A stretch of DNA of 64,000 bases from Eucommia ulmoides (GCA_016647705.1 CM028335.1:21182905-21246904), one strand, 5' to 3'; positions 1 through 12,201 are shown, counted from the stretch's first letter. Numbers and translations are program-made. Notes: generated from the letters alone by a model not told the origin.

Positions 1-258
1 TTTGAAAATCCATAATCAAATGGCTTTTTAAGGCATTTACTAGTATTTCTGAGCATCAAAAATAGAAAACATTTGCAGGATCATAACACATTCATATGAA
101 ACTAAAAATAAAATTTCCGGGGGGCATAAACTGAAAAATGAGCTTTCAATTTCATCTACATATTATTGCTATACATTTATATGTTGACTGTATAATTTTT
201 ACAGAAAATCGAGAAAGAATAGAACAGAAGCGTAGAGGAATTTTGGAAATGTTACACA
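1..258. other. Downstream flank of the methyltransferase gene
   Basis: AT-rich sequence beyond the stop codon of the minus-strand methyltransferase gene. It probably includes its 3' untranslated region. No coding signal or repeat was recognised. Confidence 0.5.
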
Positions 259-3200
259 CTAGGGTTTCTGTGCAGAAAACATGATGAATGATTGTCGTAT
301 TTCGCATGTGTAGTTTACAAGGCCACATGATGTGCACAAGTCCTTGATCTCCTCTTCTGTCAAGTAATTGTAGTCTCGAGCAATGTTCTGTCACAAATAA
401 TGACAAACTTAGATACCAGTTGGTAACGTTGTTTTTAAGTACTTTTTTACTTTTTAGCAAAAAAAATAATTAAATTTAAAAATAGCGTTTGTTTGGCACT
501 TAACAAAGTAATACTTAAATTGAATTACTTGAACAAATACAATTTTGCCTCAACTTTCTTTCTCATTTTTGGCGGGAAAGGAGAAAAACGAAAGAGAACC
601 AATTACAGCAGCAGACAAGGAGTTAATTGCTCATTCCTTATGCTTATGTTTCTATTTTAAAGTCGTATTTGTTTACGATCTCTCTCTTCTTTTTTTTCCC
701 AAAAAAACAGCCTAAAAATTTGCAGATATTTTTTTTGGAACTGGACTGGAAAGCTTTACATGCTGAAGCTGTCAGCAGTTTAACAACATTGAGCGAACGT
801 TCAGGGCTCTATAAAAAGTTAATTTTGTTATTGATTGGGACTAGTGAATAAGATTTAAATGTTCACTTAGTGCTTTTGTTTCTTTTTTTTCTTCATATAT
901 ATATATTTTATTTTCAGAAAATGGGAAACAGAAACAAAATAAATTTTGTTTCTACGAACGGAACCATATTTAATATATAGTCCTTACGATGGTTCATTAT
1001 ATGATCAATTTATGTTGTTTGGATCTTGAATTACACTTCCAACTATGATTAAGCTCTCTAGTGGCCCCTTTGCAAATTAAAATTTAACAAGTTCATGCAA
1101 TAAGAGAGTCCATCTAAGAAAAAGGATAAATCAAAATATGAAAATGGGCATTTTTACCTGTCTGAAGAACCTCAATATTGGAGGAGTGGTCGGGGTCACT
1201 CGGAGAAAAGTTGTTCCTACGAATACACCGCCACTACGCAATATGCGGTTGATTTCGGCAATCTGACATGCATAAGAAGGTAATATTATTTCATTGATAG
1301 ATTCATTTGGAGAAAACAATGTGTCTAATTGGCCCAATTGACCAAAATCCACCTTGTCAATTTTGGCACATTGCCATCTTAAGTTTCACATTTGTGCCTA
1401 ATTTTGCCACAATTGACCAAAAATTCCAAATTTGTCAATGCCATGCACGTGAGAGAAAAATAATGGAATATAAAAAGAAGATTAAATTACATTTTGCACT
1501 CTGGAGTCTAATTATGAAAGTGGTTGGATTTGTGCGATTTAGAGCAGTTAGACACAAAATTGAAACATCAAGGAGCAATGTGAAAAAAGTAAAAGATTAA
1601 GGAGCAAAGTTCAACTGCACCAAAAATTCAGGGGTGCAAATTGCGATTTGGCAAATAATAGATGGAAGGGAAGAAAAAGAACTTGCAAAACAGTAAGCTT
1701 ACTGCATTGGATGGAGATGGCCAGCAATGCAAAGCGGCACCAGCATGAACAGCATCGACTGAACCTGATGCGAACGGAAGCCTGGAAACATCTGCCCTCA
1801 CAAGAGCAAGATTTCTGCATAAATTCGCACCAAAAGAAGTAAAATAAATAAATAAAATTGATCATATTAATATTTCCAGCATATGATAAACTACTTTGAG
1901 GGAATTAAGAGGGAAAAAACACCAACGTGGTTAACATGGTATCGTCGTTCTTGATGAAATCATAACATTGTCGAAGCATGTTTTCAGAAAAATCAAGTGC
2001 AACAACTCTTGAATAGGTCCCTGATTTTGCAAATTTCCGGGAGAACAAACCACTACCACAGCTAACATCTACGAGCACCCCGCCCTCGGCTGGTTTGAAA
2101 TATTCTTGAGCCATCTCAAACTGAGCACAAGAAAATAAAAGTGTTACCAATATCATTTCCTGACAGAAATTAAGAGTCATGATGTGCTAAATGCATCATT
2201 ATTTTTTTTAATAAAAAAAAAAAGGGAAAAAAATTGAAAATTATTTTCACCACGTGGAACTTACACTAACTTCTTCACTATATAATTTATGGAATCTACT
2301 TATTTCATTCGCAAGTAAATGTGTGCATGCGTAAATAATATATCATCATCCATCTGATAACTAAACTAACGGCACGTCTGGTAGGTGGTAATAGAATCAG
2401 ATTAGGATGGAATGGAATCAAAAATTGGATGAGTGGCAATTCAAAATTTGATCCCATGTCATTAGCGGCTACCACAGATGCCCTTAAGAAGACTCAACAC
2501 ACCTATCAGTGAAAATAAATCCCCCCAATTGATGTTAACTTTTAAATTGAATTCATAGAGTGAAGAGAAACCAAAGAAATATACCTCTTCGTCAGGACCA
2601 GGGAAACCACTACGGTTGAAGTTTTGACGCCATCCTCTTTCATACAAGAATGAAACAAGCGGACTCCTATCGCAGGAGAGCCATGTAAGTCTTAAAAAAT
2701 CAACTTTCTGTCAAGAATCATGCAAGGATTTATGACAAAGAAATATGACATCACAGGATTATTTGGACAAAAATATCCAACTCAAAACTCAATTTCATAT
2801 TCTTCCTCCAATAATCATACTCTTCGGGTTTATGCCCTAAGGCTTATCTATGTCAAACTATGAACGTAGTGAACGAATCACAAGCGCATCAACAATGCCC
2901 ACGAATTACTGTTGTTTCTTTTCCTTTTGTAAGGATGTTTGTCGGAGAAAAGCCTAATCACAGACAGCACCAGTGGTTCAAGCATGTACAGAGGTGGCAC
3001 GTGCACAGGGTGGGCACATGATGCCACTCAAGTTTGAAACTTACACTTAGACCACTAATAATTAGGTAGATGAACCCTCTCAATTGTGATAAGCTATACC
3101 GTCACCCGTAGCAATTCAATGAATTTTCATGCATATATTTTCACAATTTCAATTTTTGATGCAAAAAACTTCAGTAACATAATATAAAGTTTTTAACTCA

Positions 3201-6200
3201 ATTTGACCTACAAGTGTAAGGTTGCGTTTGGATAAGGGATTTAATAAATTTAAGGGATTTGTGAAATGAAGGGATTTCAAAATCCGGGATTTTGAAATCC
3301 CTTCATTTCACAAATCCGTTGTTTGGATAATTGTTCAAAGTGAAGTATTTGGAATATATATATTTTTTTTTTTGTTCAATTTTTTATCACTTCGAAAAAG
3401 AAAAAAAAAAATCAATCCAAGAACAAATCTGGCCATCTCCATCGCCAAGAACAAATCTGGCCGTCACCGGTGATTTCTGGCCATCGCCATCGCAAAAACC
3501 AAACAATATCTTGTAAGAGGTGATTTCTCCTCTTATTTCTTTTATTTATTTATTTTTTTAAAAAAGGTATATTTAATGCAACTGTCTATGTTTTGATTCA
3601 AATATTTTAAGTACTAACGAGTTACAATATCTTGTAATTGACAAAAAAGTGTTTAAATGTTTGTTTTGCATAATATATTGATGGTAATGGTGCAACTCTT
3701 TTAAAGGGGTTTTGAAAGTTCGTACCCCTGAAGTTTAACCAAAATCTCAATTTGGTCCCCAAGGTTTAATTTTGAACATAAAGCACCATAAAGTTTTTTA
3801 ATCATCCCACTACAATCTAAGTCATTAACCCCCTCACAATTTTGGACGAAAAACAGTCGCATGCCATGCACCTGACTCTTTTTAAGAGGCTTTATGAGAA
3901 ATTCCACCTCCTCCTTCCCTCTCATCATCCTTTCCGCCCAAATACTCAGAATGCTTACATAATATATATACATATATATATATTGGAATTTTTTCTGACA
4001 AAAATTGTAAGGGGATAAGGAATAAGTTGGAAATGCCCATGGCCCATGGAGTCCCATTAAAAATAGTTGTGTGCACTATAGTTGACATTGTCTTCCAAAA
4101 TTGTTATGAAGATATTGATTTGGACTGAAGTGGGATGATTACAAAACTTCAAGGTAGTATGTGTTCAAATTATAACTATGGGGCCACAGTAAATTAATGG
4201 TCAAACTTCAGGGGCGCAAAGTGTCAAAACCCTTTTTATAAATTTTCTAGCAATTAAATTTAATCTATTCATTTTTTGAATTCATTTTCTATGCCCCCCA
4301 CTAGTGAAAATTCCTGGCACCATCCTGGGCTCAATACTATTATTTAAATTCAACAATCAACAAAAAATATGAACAAATAACCAAGGAATCAAAGAAACCA
4401 GAAAAAATAAAAAGCAAGGCACCATATTCAACAATTCATTGCATAACATGAACGTACCTAAATAGCTCAGTCCTAGCTGGTTGAAATTCAGTGTAATCCT
4501 TAGTTCCAGCAGTAACAGTGAGATCGAGATAGATGTTTTTGCTCGAATACGACTTGTAGCAATTTCTACATTTAAAACCAGACCTGTAGATTGCTGACCT
4601 GTAGGATTTACAGGCTTTTCTCAGTCAAAAGATGGAACAGATTAGGTAAACCGAAGGATATTTATTTACGACTCATTTCTATAATGAAACTTACAAGTTA
4701 AAACCAGAAGGGCCCTTTCTTATTAGTGGTTCATAACATACCGGACATGCAAACAAGTCGACTTCTAATGTATCTTGGGGCAGACTACTTGATTCCTGAT
4801 AAATAAATATGAATTAATAAAGGCAAAAGCATGAAACAGATGATTTGCACAATATGATAGATTATTAAGTAGTGTTTGATTAGTATTTCTGTTTCAGATT
4901 TTTATTCTGTTTCCACAAAAAACATGGAATAGAATCGGAAAACTAAAAGCAAAAAAAAAACAGTTCTTGTTCTGACACCATAAATTTGTTCTAAAAATCT
5001 GGGAAATGGAACCAAAATAGAATTTTCTTTTATTTTTTTCAGTTCTTAATTTCTAGGAAATAGAAACAAAAAATGCAAACCAAGGTACCGTTTGTGGTAA
5101 CACATTTTTTAAGTACTTTTTATGGAAAAAAAAAAAAAAACTAGTTGAACACAAAAAATACTTCTGCATGAAATCAAAAACAAAAATCGAAAGTGTGGTG
5201 GAAAACGTAAATATGATAGCTTAGTATAATCCATATAAACAATCTCTTAATCCAAAAGAATTTTTGTAGAGTGTTGGAAACAATTAGGTGGAGAGGTGTT
5301 ACTCCATCAATCTCTTAAAATATAAACGCTCAAGAAATAAAAATTAACTATAGCTTTTTAAGAATAGTTCATTTATCTTATTGATTTTTAGAATTGCTTT
5401 CTTAAACCACAAAACAAACACTAGTTTTTACTTTTTTTTTGCTTAAAATAAAAAATGTTACTTTTTTTTTTTTTTTTTTTTTTGCTTAAAATAAAAAATT
5501 TACGGGATAGTTGGTAGGAGGTCTTAATAATGACACCAAATTAATAAAAAGTCCCACATTTTTTAAGTACTTTTTATGGAAAAAAAAAAAAACTAGTTGA
5601 ACACAAAAAGTACTTCCACGTGAAATCAAAAACAAAAATCAAAAGTGTGGTGGAAAACATAAATATGACAGCTTAGTATAATCCATATAAACAATCTCTT
5701 AATCCAAAAGAATTTTTGTAGAGTGTTGGAAAAAATTAGATGGAGAGGTGTTACTCCATCAATCTCTTAAAATATAAACGCTCAAGAAATAAAAATGAAC
5801 TATAGCTTTATAAGAAAAGTTCATTTATCTTATTGATTTTTAGAATTACTTTCTTAAAACACAAAGCAAACACTAGTTTTTATTTTTTTTTCTTAAAATA
5901 AAAATTTTTACTTTTTTTTTTTTGGCTTAAAATAAAAAATTTATGGGATAGTTAGTAGGAGGTCCTAATAATGACACCAATTAATAAAAAGTCTCAAACC
6001 AAATAATTACTTTAGTTTTAGTCTCATATGTTAGACTTTATGGAAATATCAATGTTCCAATTAGGGTTGCGTCACCAATTGCCGCCCCAGTGCCGCTACC
6101 CGCCAAATTCTACCCACCGCCGGTCACCGGTTGCCGGAAATATTTTGTTTTGTTCAACTAATTCTTAATAAATCTTTTTAATATACATTTTAGTTACAAT

Positions 6201-7164
6201 TTTTCAGTCATTCCACTAATTTTTCGATTGCCAATTGCCGAAAAATTACATGAATGTAACTAAAAAACCACTTAAAAGTGTAACTAAATATACACTAAAT
6301 AATAGTTACGTGTAACTAAAAACTATACTAAAAAAAACTACATGTAACTAAAAAAAAAAATTTGACCGCCGGTGGCTAGACTTTGGTGACAAAAGGCCTA
6401 AAGGCCGACGGCAAGCGGCTGCGGGTGGCGACGGAAGGTGACGCCAGCAGATGAGTCAAAACATGATTAGGGAATTATACTCAAGTTAGTCAAGTAAAAA
6501 TTAAAATAGGATAAATTATGAATTAGACTCTATATTTGGACTACTGGCCAATTATCCTCAAATTTAATTAAAGTGTGCATTATTAAATGGTGCCTAATCA
6601 AACAGCACCTCAACATATAGTAGGAGCAATTATGTGCGACATCAAAGAGTCTGAATTCCAATTTGAAGTCACATATATTCCGAGATCTTTTCAGGAACAA
6701 GTAAACATAAGCAATAATTTCAAAAAAAAAAAAATTGAAAGAAAAACAATAACCAAATTCATATATCAGCATTTTAGTGGAGCAGAAACCAATTAGCAAT
6801 TGCTGAAGTCTAAATTCACTATCAAACAACAACCAAATTTACTTCCAGACTCAAAATTCAATTTCCTAAACAACCTAGATTTTAATTTATGAAGCTCTAA
6901 GTATGGAGGTTTCTACTCTAAATTGAAAAGGTAACTCAAAGTCGCAGAAATAAACAGTAATTAAATTCGCAAGCAAAACATGCAATCAAATACCCGTTCT
7001 AGAGCGACAGACGAGGTTGCGCGAATCCTGGAGACGAATTGGGCAGAGGAAAATCGGGGAGGAGGACGAAATTGGGAACAGAAAGAGACGGGAGGGTATT
7101 TTGGGAATAAATTACGACGAAGAGGACGAATCGATGAAGAAGAAGCAGAAGAAGCCATAGCCAT
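259..7164 (-). CDS. Plastid UbiE/COQ5-like methyltransferase (At1g78140/At2g41040 type)
   Basis: Predicted class I SAM-dependent methyltransferase of the plant family of uncharacterised chloroplast methyltransferases; the substrate is unknown. Exons read 7164-6994, 4795-4695, 4598-4458, 2666-2585, 2120-1927, 1814-1703, 1262-1158 and 387-259. They sum to 1035 bp in one open frame, 344 residues, close to the Arabidopsis relatives (about 350). Residues 1 to about 55 are rich in Ser, Arg and Pro with few acids, as in a transit peptide (MAMASSASSSSIRPLRR). Next come two CxxC pairs (CPVC and CRNC) that look like a small zinc site, then FLYERGWRQNF, SAM motif I (VLVDVSCGSGLFSRKFA), the acidic VVALDFSENMLRQC, and VDAVHAGAALHCWPSPSNA. 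The protein ends SFIMFSAQKP. The donor of exon 5 (GTTGGT) is poor, but it is the only choice that keeps phase into NLALVRADV. Introns 1 and 3 hold several small inverted-repeat elements. The frame is intact, so it is probably functional. Confidence 0.93.
388..1157. other. Last intron of the methyltransferase gene
   Basis: Intron of 770 bp. Around 485-560 there is a GTTTGTTTGGCACTTAAC-like stretch typical of plant small inverted-repeat elements, and another element-like block lies at about 870-960. I could not match two ends, so no discrete element is claimed. Confidence 0.3.
3255..3317. repeat. Perfect 31-bp hairpin
   Basis: Two 31-bp arms (3255-3285 and 3287-3317) are exact reverse complements separated by a single G. 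The left arm starts GGATTTGTGAAATGAAGGGA. About 30 bp upstream lies AAGGTTGCGTTTGGATAA, the type of sequence that forms the ends of plant small inverted-repeat transposons. It sits in intron 3 of the methyltransferase gene, so the transcript would carry a strong foldback. Confidence 0.9.
3706..4232. mobile_element. Short MULE-type inverted-repeat element in intron 3
   Basis: The left end (GGGGTTTTGAAAGTTCGTAC, then CCCCTGAAGTTTAACC) is matched in inverse by the right end (GGGTTTTGACACTTTGCGCC, then CCTGAAGTTTGACC). The 527-bp interior has no transposase. A 9-bp target duplication is only partly recognisable (TCTTTTAAA against TTTTTATAA), so the insertion is old or the limits are off by a few bases. 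Confidence 0.6.
4871..5083. mobile_element. Small inverted-repeat (MITE-like) element in intron 1
   Basis: The left end AGTGTTTGATTAGTATTTCT faces a right end whose complement reads CTTGGTTTGCATTTTTTGTT. About 210 bp, non-coding and rich in GTTTC/GAAAC words. It directly abuts the duplicated element that follows. The family is not assigned. Confidence 0.45.
5084..5990. repeat. Tandemly duplicated MITE-like element, 454-bp unit
   Basis: The block beginning CACATTTTTTAAGTACTTTT at 5101 is repeated at 5555 with only scattered differences, so the offset is 454 bp. Each copy carries landmarks such as GGAGAGGTGTTACTCCATCA and CTCTTAAAATATAAACGCTC. The outer left end (GGTACCGTTTGTGGTAAC) resembles the ends of an element at 58313-58722, in an intron of the BAG6-like gene, and internal landmarks are shared with 14697-15193. 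It lies in intron 1 of the methyltransferase gene. Confidence 0.8.
6067..6452. mobile_element. Element with GC-rich inverted ends and an AT-rich core
   Basis: Both ends are GC-rich and share inverted words such as GCGTCACC and CCGCCGGT/ACCGGCGG. The middle is an AT-rich run of TGTAACTAAA words. This fits a non-autonomous inverted-repeat transposon in intron 1. Alignment of the arms is loose and no target duplication was found. Confidence 0.4.
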
Positions 7165-8096
7165 TTCTCTATCGCTTCAAATCTCTCCTCTTTCGGTAAT
7201 GCATGTACGCGTACAATCCCAGACCTAAATACAGGGGCGATTTCAGCAGCGAGAGAAAGAGAGAAGGAAACGGCTGTTGTTTTTGCTTCATAGTGTTTCT
7301 TTATTTTTTTACTTCGTATTTTTTCGTTGCATTATTATGCGGTGAAAAGGAAGTGCACACGTTCAATTGCAGTCCTCAACGCTTTGTTAGCATCAGATTC
7401 TATTGGTGGTCTAAAGATAGATGTTTGTTTATGTTCTTTTTTTTTTTTTTTGAAATGAAAGTTAGTGTCACATGGTCGAATTTTTAGTGCAAAAATCGCA
7501 ACCGTGTGATAATTTAGTTGCACCAATAATTAGCAGTCCCGTGAATATACTGTCACGCAACAAAAATACACTGACAGTATGAAAACACACACGTTCCTGC
7601 AACGTAATACAACGGGAATATACCGAAAAAATACCGGAAACGTACCCACGCAACGGCACACTAACGTTTACGGGAAAAACCTAACCTTGTATTAATTAAC
7701 TCGGGTTACAAGGAACCAATTACAACACTTAGTCTGAATTTCCACAGGTATATATTCACTAACTCAAAAACATACCAAAACATGCATATTTATAGAAAAA
7801 TATGGCAGTTGATAGCCCCAACTACATAGGCAAGTGGCTGACATCTGTCTCGACACATGTCAAGCCCACAGGAGTTGGTTTTTCTGTCTGAAAACCAACC
7901 AAAACAACCAGAAACTGCCCAAAACTGCCTCCCACATGTGATACACATGTCCGGTAACCAACAATCCACCAGCTCATCACGAGCTCAACATTCTTCCAGT
8001 GTTTTTGCATCGTCCTAACGTCCTGCCCGTTGCCATCTCGTCCCATAGTCAACCGACGTTCCCCAACGTCTTGCCACGCCGCCTATAAGGCCGGAA
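7165..8096. other. Upstream region of the methyltransferase gene
   Basis: The first few hundred bases are presumably the promoter and 5' untranslated region of the minus-strand methyltransferase gene. No convincing TATA box was identified. From about 7480 the composition changes to a CG-containing repeat-like sequence (ACGCAAC words), probably old transposon debris. No open coding structure. Confidence 0.4.
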
Positions 8097-8365
8097 TGTA
8101 TCGTTGCACCCAACAACTGACAACTTCCCGTATAAATTTTTGGCACCAAAATGCACTGCCTCCCAACGATGCGCCATGCCCCTACATGACTCTATCCATG
8201 ACGTAGCGTTGCGCCTACGCTCTGTTTCATTGCATCGTTGCGCCCAACAACATCCCAACGCCATATGCATTTTTTGCACCAAAATGCACCGCCGTTTCCA
8301 ACAATCCGTCATATTGCGCACATGACATTGTTTACAACATAGTGTTGCGCTTACATTGCACCGTT
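8097..8365. repeat. Imperfect GC-rich tandem dimer, about 134-bp period
   Basis: TGTATCGTTGCACCCAACAA at 8097 recurs as TGCATCGTTGCGCCCAACAA at 8231. Both copies contain CACCAAAATGCAC followed by a CCGCC/TGCC-type block and end near TTGCGC. A third partial start is seen at about 8356. It is much more C-rich than its surroundings. No family was recognised. Confidence 0.65.
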
Positions 8366-8698
8366 TTGCCTCGGTACAACACCGAGGTCTTCCACACTGC
8401 TTAACACCCGCCAGTGTTGTGCCACAACGCCTCAGCCAACCGACAGGCCCCAAGTTAGTACCTTCTTTGCCAACGACTCCATCCGTGCCGCATGCACCAT
8501 GTCCGGTAGCAAATCACACCAAGTCGGTGTTGTTCGATCCTCCAGCATTGTTAGGGTCTAACAGTTAGCCTCATTGAATTTTTTTCGTCATATTAGAATC
8601 AATTTTTTTATGTTGTTCATATTGAATCTCACATCAATGTTGGGCACCATGATATCCGTTTGCAATGGTTTGTCAAAGTTCATTCCGCGTGTGAGGGG
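8366..8698. other. Debris preceding the AGGGG-flanked element
   Basis: Non-coding. Its last bases (GTGTGAGGGG) join, across the following insertion, to GCATGTTGAATTCC at 12813. That resembles a purine tract followed by an LTR start, so this may be the 3' edge of an older retrotransposon. Confidence 0.35.
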
Positions 8699-9706
8699 TG
8701 TTGGCCCAGTAGAATACCCAAGAGGGGGGGTGAATTGGGTAATTAAAAATAATCAGAATAAAAATCAATAAATCAAATAATTAATTTTATGCCTAAATTA
8801 ATTATTATCTTTATAACACAACGGAATTAAACAATTAACCAGGTGTACACACAAACAGCAAAAATAGATAAATTAAGAAAGCAGCACACACAAGATTTAT
8901 ACTGGTTCACCAAACTACTCTTTGTTAATCTAGTCCCTCGAACTCCACGGAGGTCGCACCCACTAAAATCAAGATTCCTCTAAAGGTAGGAACCAAACCC
9001 GTACATCGATTCTTTTACAGGCCCAAAATCAACCTTTACAATTTTCTTTCCTAAGGTTAAGGAATAACCTCTACTTTTTTACAAGCTAAATAATAACCTA
9101 ATTCTTTTTAACACTTAGGCTCAAAAATCAAAACCTCACCAAAACACTCCAAATATTCTTTTACCCAGTAAGGATTGAACCATTACAAAATCACTCACAA
9201 AACACGTAATTCTTATCTAGGAAGAATCACTACCTCAATCTCTTTACAAGAAGAGACTGAAACCCTGTTACCCTTAATTAAATCTCCCCAATGATATTTA
9301 ACCCGTCACAACTCACCAATACAAAAATTGATAAGTCAATCTCACTCGGAACTTCTACCACCCCAGATATATATAAATTCAATTAGTATCCCAACTAGTA
9401 ATAGAATTATGTGAGATGCAAAAATCTAATTTTAACAATATATGGGTAGCAAATTGGAGTATGTAATCAGATTCAAGAAATTGTTTGAAAGAATATTTTC
9501 TTTAAAAATCAAAAACAATTTCTAAGATCAATTTTTAAAATACAATAATAAACAAGTAATAATCAGTATGGAAAGATCTCACCCGAAATCCACAGAATTA
9601 ATGATGAAAACAATGTAACTTCAATTCTAGTATCAGCACAAATTGATCGCAGTTGATTACCAGAATCACTCTCTTAGAACAGCTCACAGTATCGAAGAAT
9701 GATAAT

Positions 9707-11686
9707 TGTACGCGCGAGAATTCTTCACTCCTCGCGGTATATGACTTCTCGCAAGTGTACGAGGTCAAAGTTTTAGTATAGTGTGATCGTTAAGATTAGG
9801 TTATCGTATCCACAGGGATTGGTGTTGTTACTATTGAATACCACGATTCTCATGACCTAACTTTATCTAGGCGAACAAAAATGTAATTTAATTAATTATT
9901 ACTAATACTAATATACTAATTTAACTATACTAATTACTAATACGAGATAGTTATGGGATCGATTATTTAGGGATTAACTTTATTTACTTAATCGCGTTTG
10001 ATTTCGTTTAGTTCACAATAATGGTGTTCGACGTATTTGACAATCTCGGTATCTAAAACTCCTCTGCCACCTCTCCCAAGTGTAAGACGGGGGATATAAC
10101 GCAACTTCGTGTCAACGAAGAAGTCCCCCTCAACATCTTAACGACCCTAAGTTGCGTGAATCTCGCCCTAACCTCATTGATTGCACACAAAACCTGTAAA
10201 CTCTCTCGTCACTTCTCCCGAGTGTAAGACGAGGGATATAACGTGATTTTGAATCAATGAAGAAGTTTCCCTTAACGTCTTAATGACTTTAGGTCACGTG
10301 AGTCTCGCCCCCAACGTCATTGATTTCATGCGTTGTGTTTACCCTATCGACAATCTCAGTTCTAAAACTCTCTCGCCACCTCTCCCGAGTGTAAGACGGG
10401 GGAATACCCAATTTCGAATCAATGAATAAGTTCCCCTTAATGTCTTAACGACTCTAGGCCGTATGAGTCTTGCCCTCAACGTTATAGATTGTCCACAATT
10501 CTAACCCCGACCGGGTTATCGAATCATAGTGTTTGTTTATTCTAATCCAAATCTGGGATTTTTCAAATCCCGTATTCTCCAATTATCATTCTAAGTATAA
10601 TAAACAAACAATATAATAAACACACTCAAAACAGCGAAGAACAATCATTACGAAACACAACTAAACCCAAATCACGTTTTTATAAATAATATTCATCCCA
10701 TACATAATACACGTTTAACCTAAGGCCATAGCCATTTATACAAATGAAACTAGGCTAAACATGCTCAAACATACATAGAAGATAAGAAATAAAAGGAAAA
10801 ACGGGTGAACTTAGCCGATATCCGAAGATTAGCCACTAAAACCGTCCACCGAACGATTCTCCTTCTCCGCGTGTTGATCTTCTCCTTTCGATATGTTTGA
10901 GCACTCCCCATACTCTCTCTATATCCTAACCTAAGCCCTAAAGGCTATAATGGCCGGAGGGAAGAGAGGAGGGAAGGATATAAGGCCAAAAATATTCTAA
11001 AATAACTAAAAACACTTTACAGGTGCAGGGTGACCGCTGCGGCAGTGTATTCACTACCGCGGCAGTGGATATACAGAGCTGTTACAAAGTTTCTACAGTT
11101 TGACCGCTGCGGCGGTGGTGTCACCCCTGCGGCGATGACATGCTTTCTTGTTTTGGCGGTAACTTCTTCGTCCGAGCTCCGATTGAGATGATTCAAAAAC
11201 CTATGGAAAGCTAAGAAATAGATCTAAAACTTCCATATTTTGAGTGTTTCCAAAATAAGACTTTATATAGTTAAAAATAGTCTTGAAATTACAGTACCTA
11301 TACCGGCTTTGCAAGTTTGGTGACCGCCTAGGCAAAGAAGTAAGCGGTGGACTTGGAAATGTTTCTGCTGGGGATTCCACCTAGGCGGACGAATTTTTCG
11401 CCTAAGCGGTGGGCTATCAATAGCCTTTTATCATTCTCAGCATCTTCACTGCCTAGGCAGTGGGCCTCCTTCATATTTTTGCCTCCTTGCTTGTTTATCC
11501 ACCGTAACTTCGACTCGCCTTCGGTTCAATCTCATCGTTTTCGCTCCAGTTTCCTATCTTTTTTCCCCACATACTTGATTTAATACAAAAAGATAAAAAC
11601 TAATTAAAACGTAATAAAATACTATATAAACGCTCGAAAACCAACTTAATTCGGTTCGAAAATACGTAGGTAGATCACACCTATCA
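9707..11686. mobile_element. Second TG...CA element nested in copy A
   Basis: Begins TGTACGCGCGAGAATTC and ends CACACCTATCA. The flanks are ATAAT (9702-9706) and ATAAC (11687-11691). The uninterrupted relative at 43660-46029 reads GATAACTC at this point, so ATAAC is the original target and one copy has since changed. It is 1980 bp, richer in CG than its host, and has no recognisable protein. It contains the phrase ATCCACAGGGATTGG, which I associate with plant LTR-type repeats from memory. A solo LTR or non-autonomous LTR fossil. Confidence 0.65.
10058..10495. repeat. Three imperfect tandem units of about 140-160 bp
   Basis: Each unit carries CTCTCCC(A/G)AGTGTAAGACG, then GAAGAAGT or a variant, then AACG(A/T)C...GTGAGTCT or a variant. 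The units start at about 10060, 10200 and 10370. They lie inside the nested element 9707-11686. Confidence 0.7.
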
Positions 11687-12201
11687 ATAACTCTTATAAA
11701 CGCTCTTTCAAAAAGATATAGACTGATTTTATCTCTTAGAATGATTAGAATGATTAGCTCACTTAGAAAATTCGCAGGTCTATATAAGGGCACATATAAT
11801 CAGTCTCCTAACGGCTAGTTTACAAGTGTCATGATAATAAAATACTCTTATAGACTCTTCATAATATGAGGACTTCATTTAGGTTCAATTTCACTTAATA
11901 ATAACTTTTAAAATTCTCAATTAAATCCCCAAAGTGTTTCTCAATCAAAACAAATAAGTATAGAATCCATGTTAAGTACCAAATTGAGAAACTTTAATAA
12001 TTAATGAACCATATTGAAAGGATTTAATTAGTATATGAACCATATCTCAAATGTTAAGAATATTCTTGAAATCTCTCTCAAATCTTAACAAAAAAGGCTA
12101 CTTTTGGATTTAAAATCGGATCAACCAATATCCTGAAACTGCGCGTTCAGTCGACTGCCCAGTCGACTGAAGGATACTGGAAGTAGCCCATGCACTTGAT
12201 T

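Noticed and set aside
1648-1865. Frames on both strands at the sixth methyltransferase exon
   Set aside because: They are out-of-phase readings over the real minus-strand exon 1814-1703.
8049-8453. 134-residue Cys/Arg-rich frame on the minus strand
   Set aside because: It lies across the GC-rich 134-bp tandem dimer; the Cys residues follow the DNA repeat and not a zinc-finger pattern.
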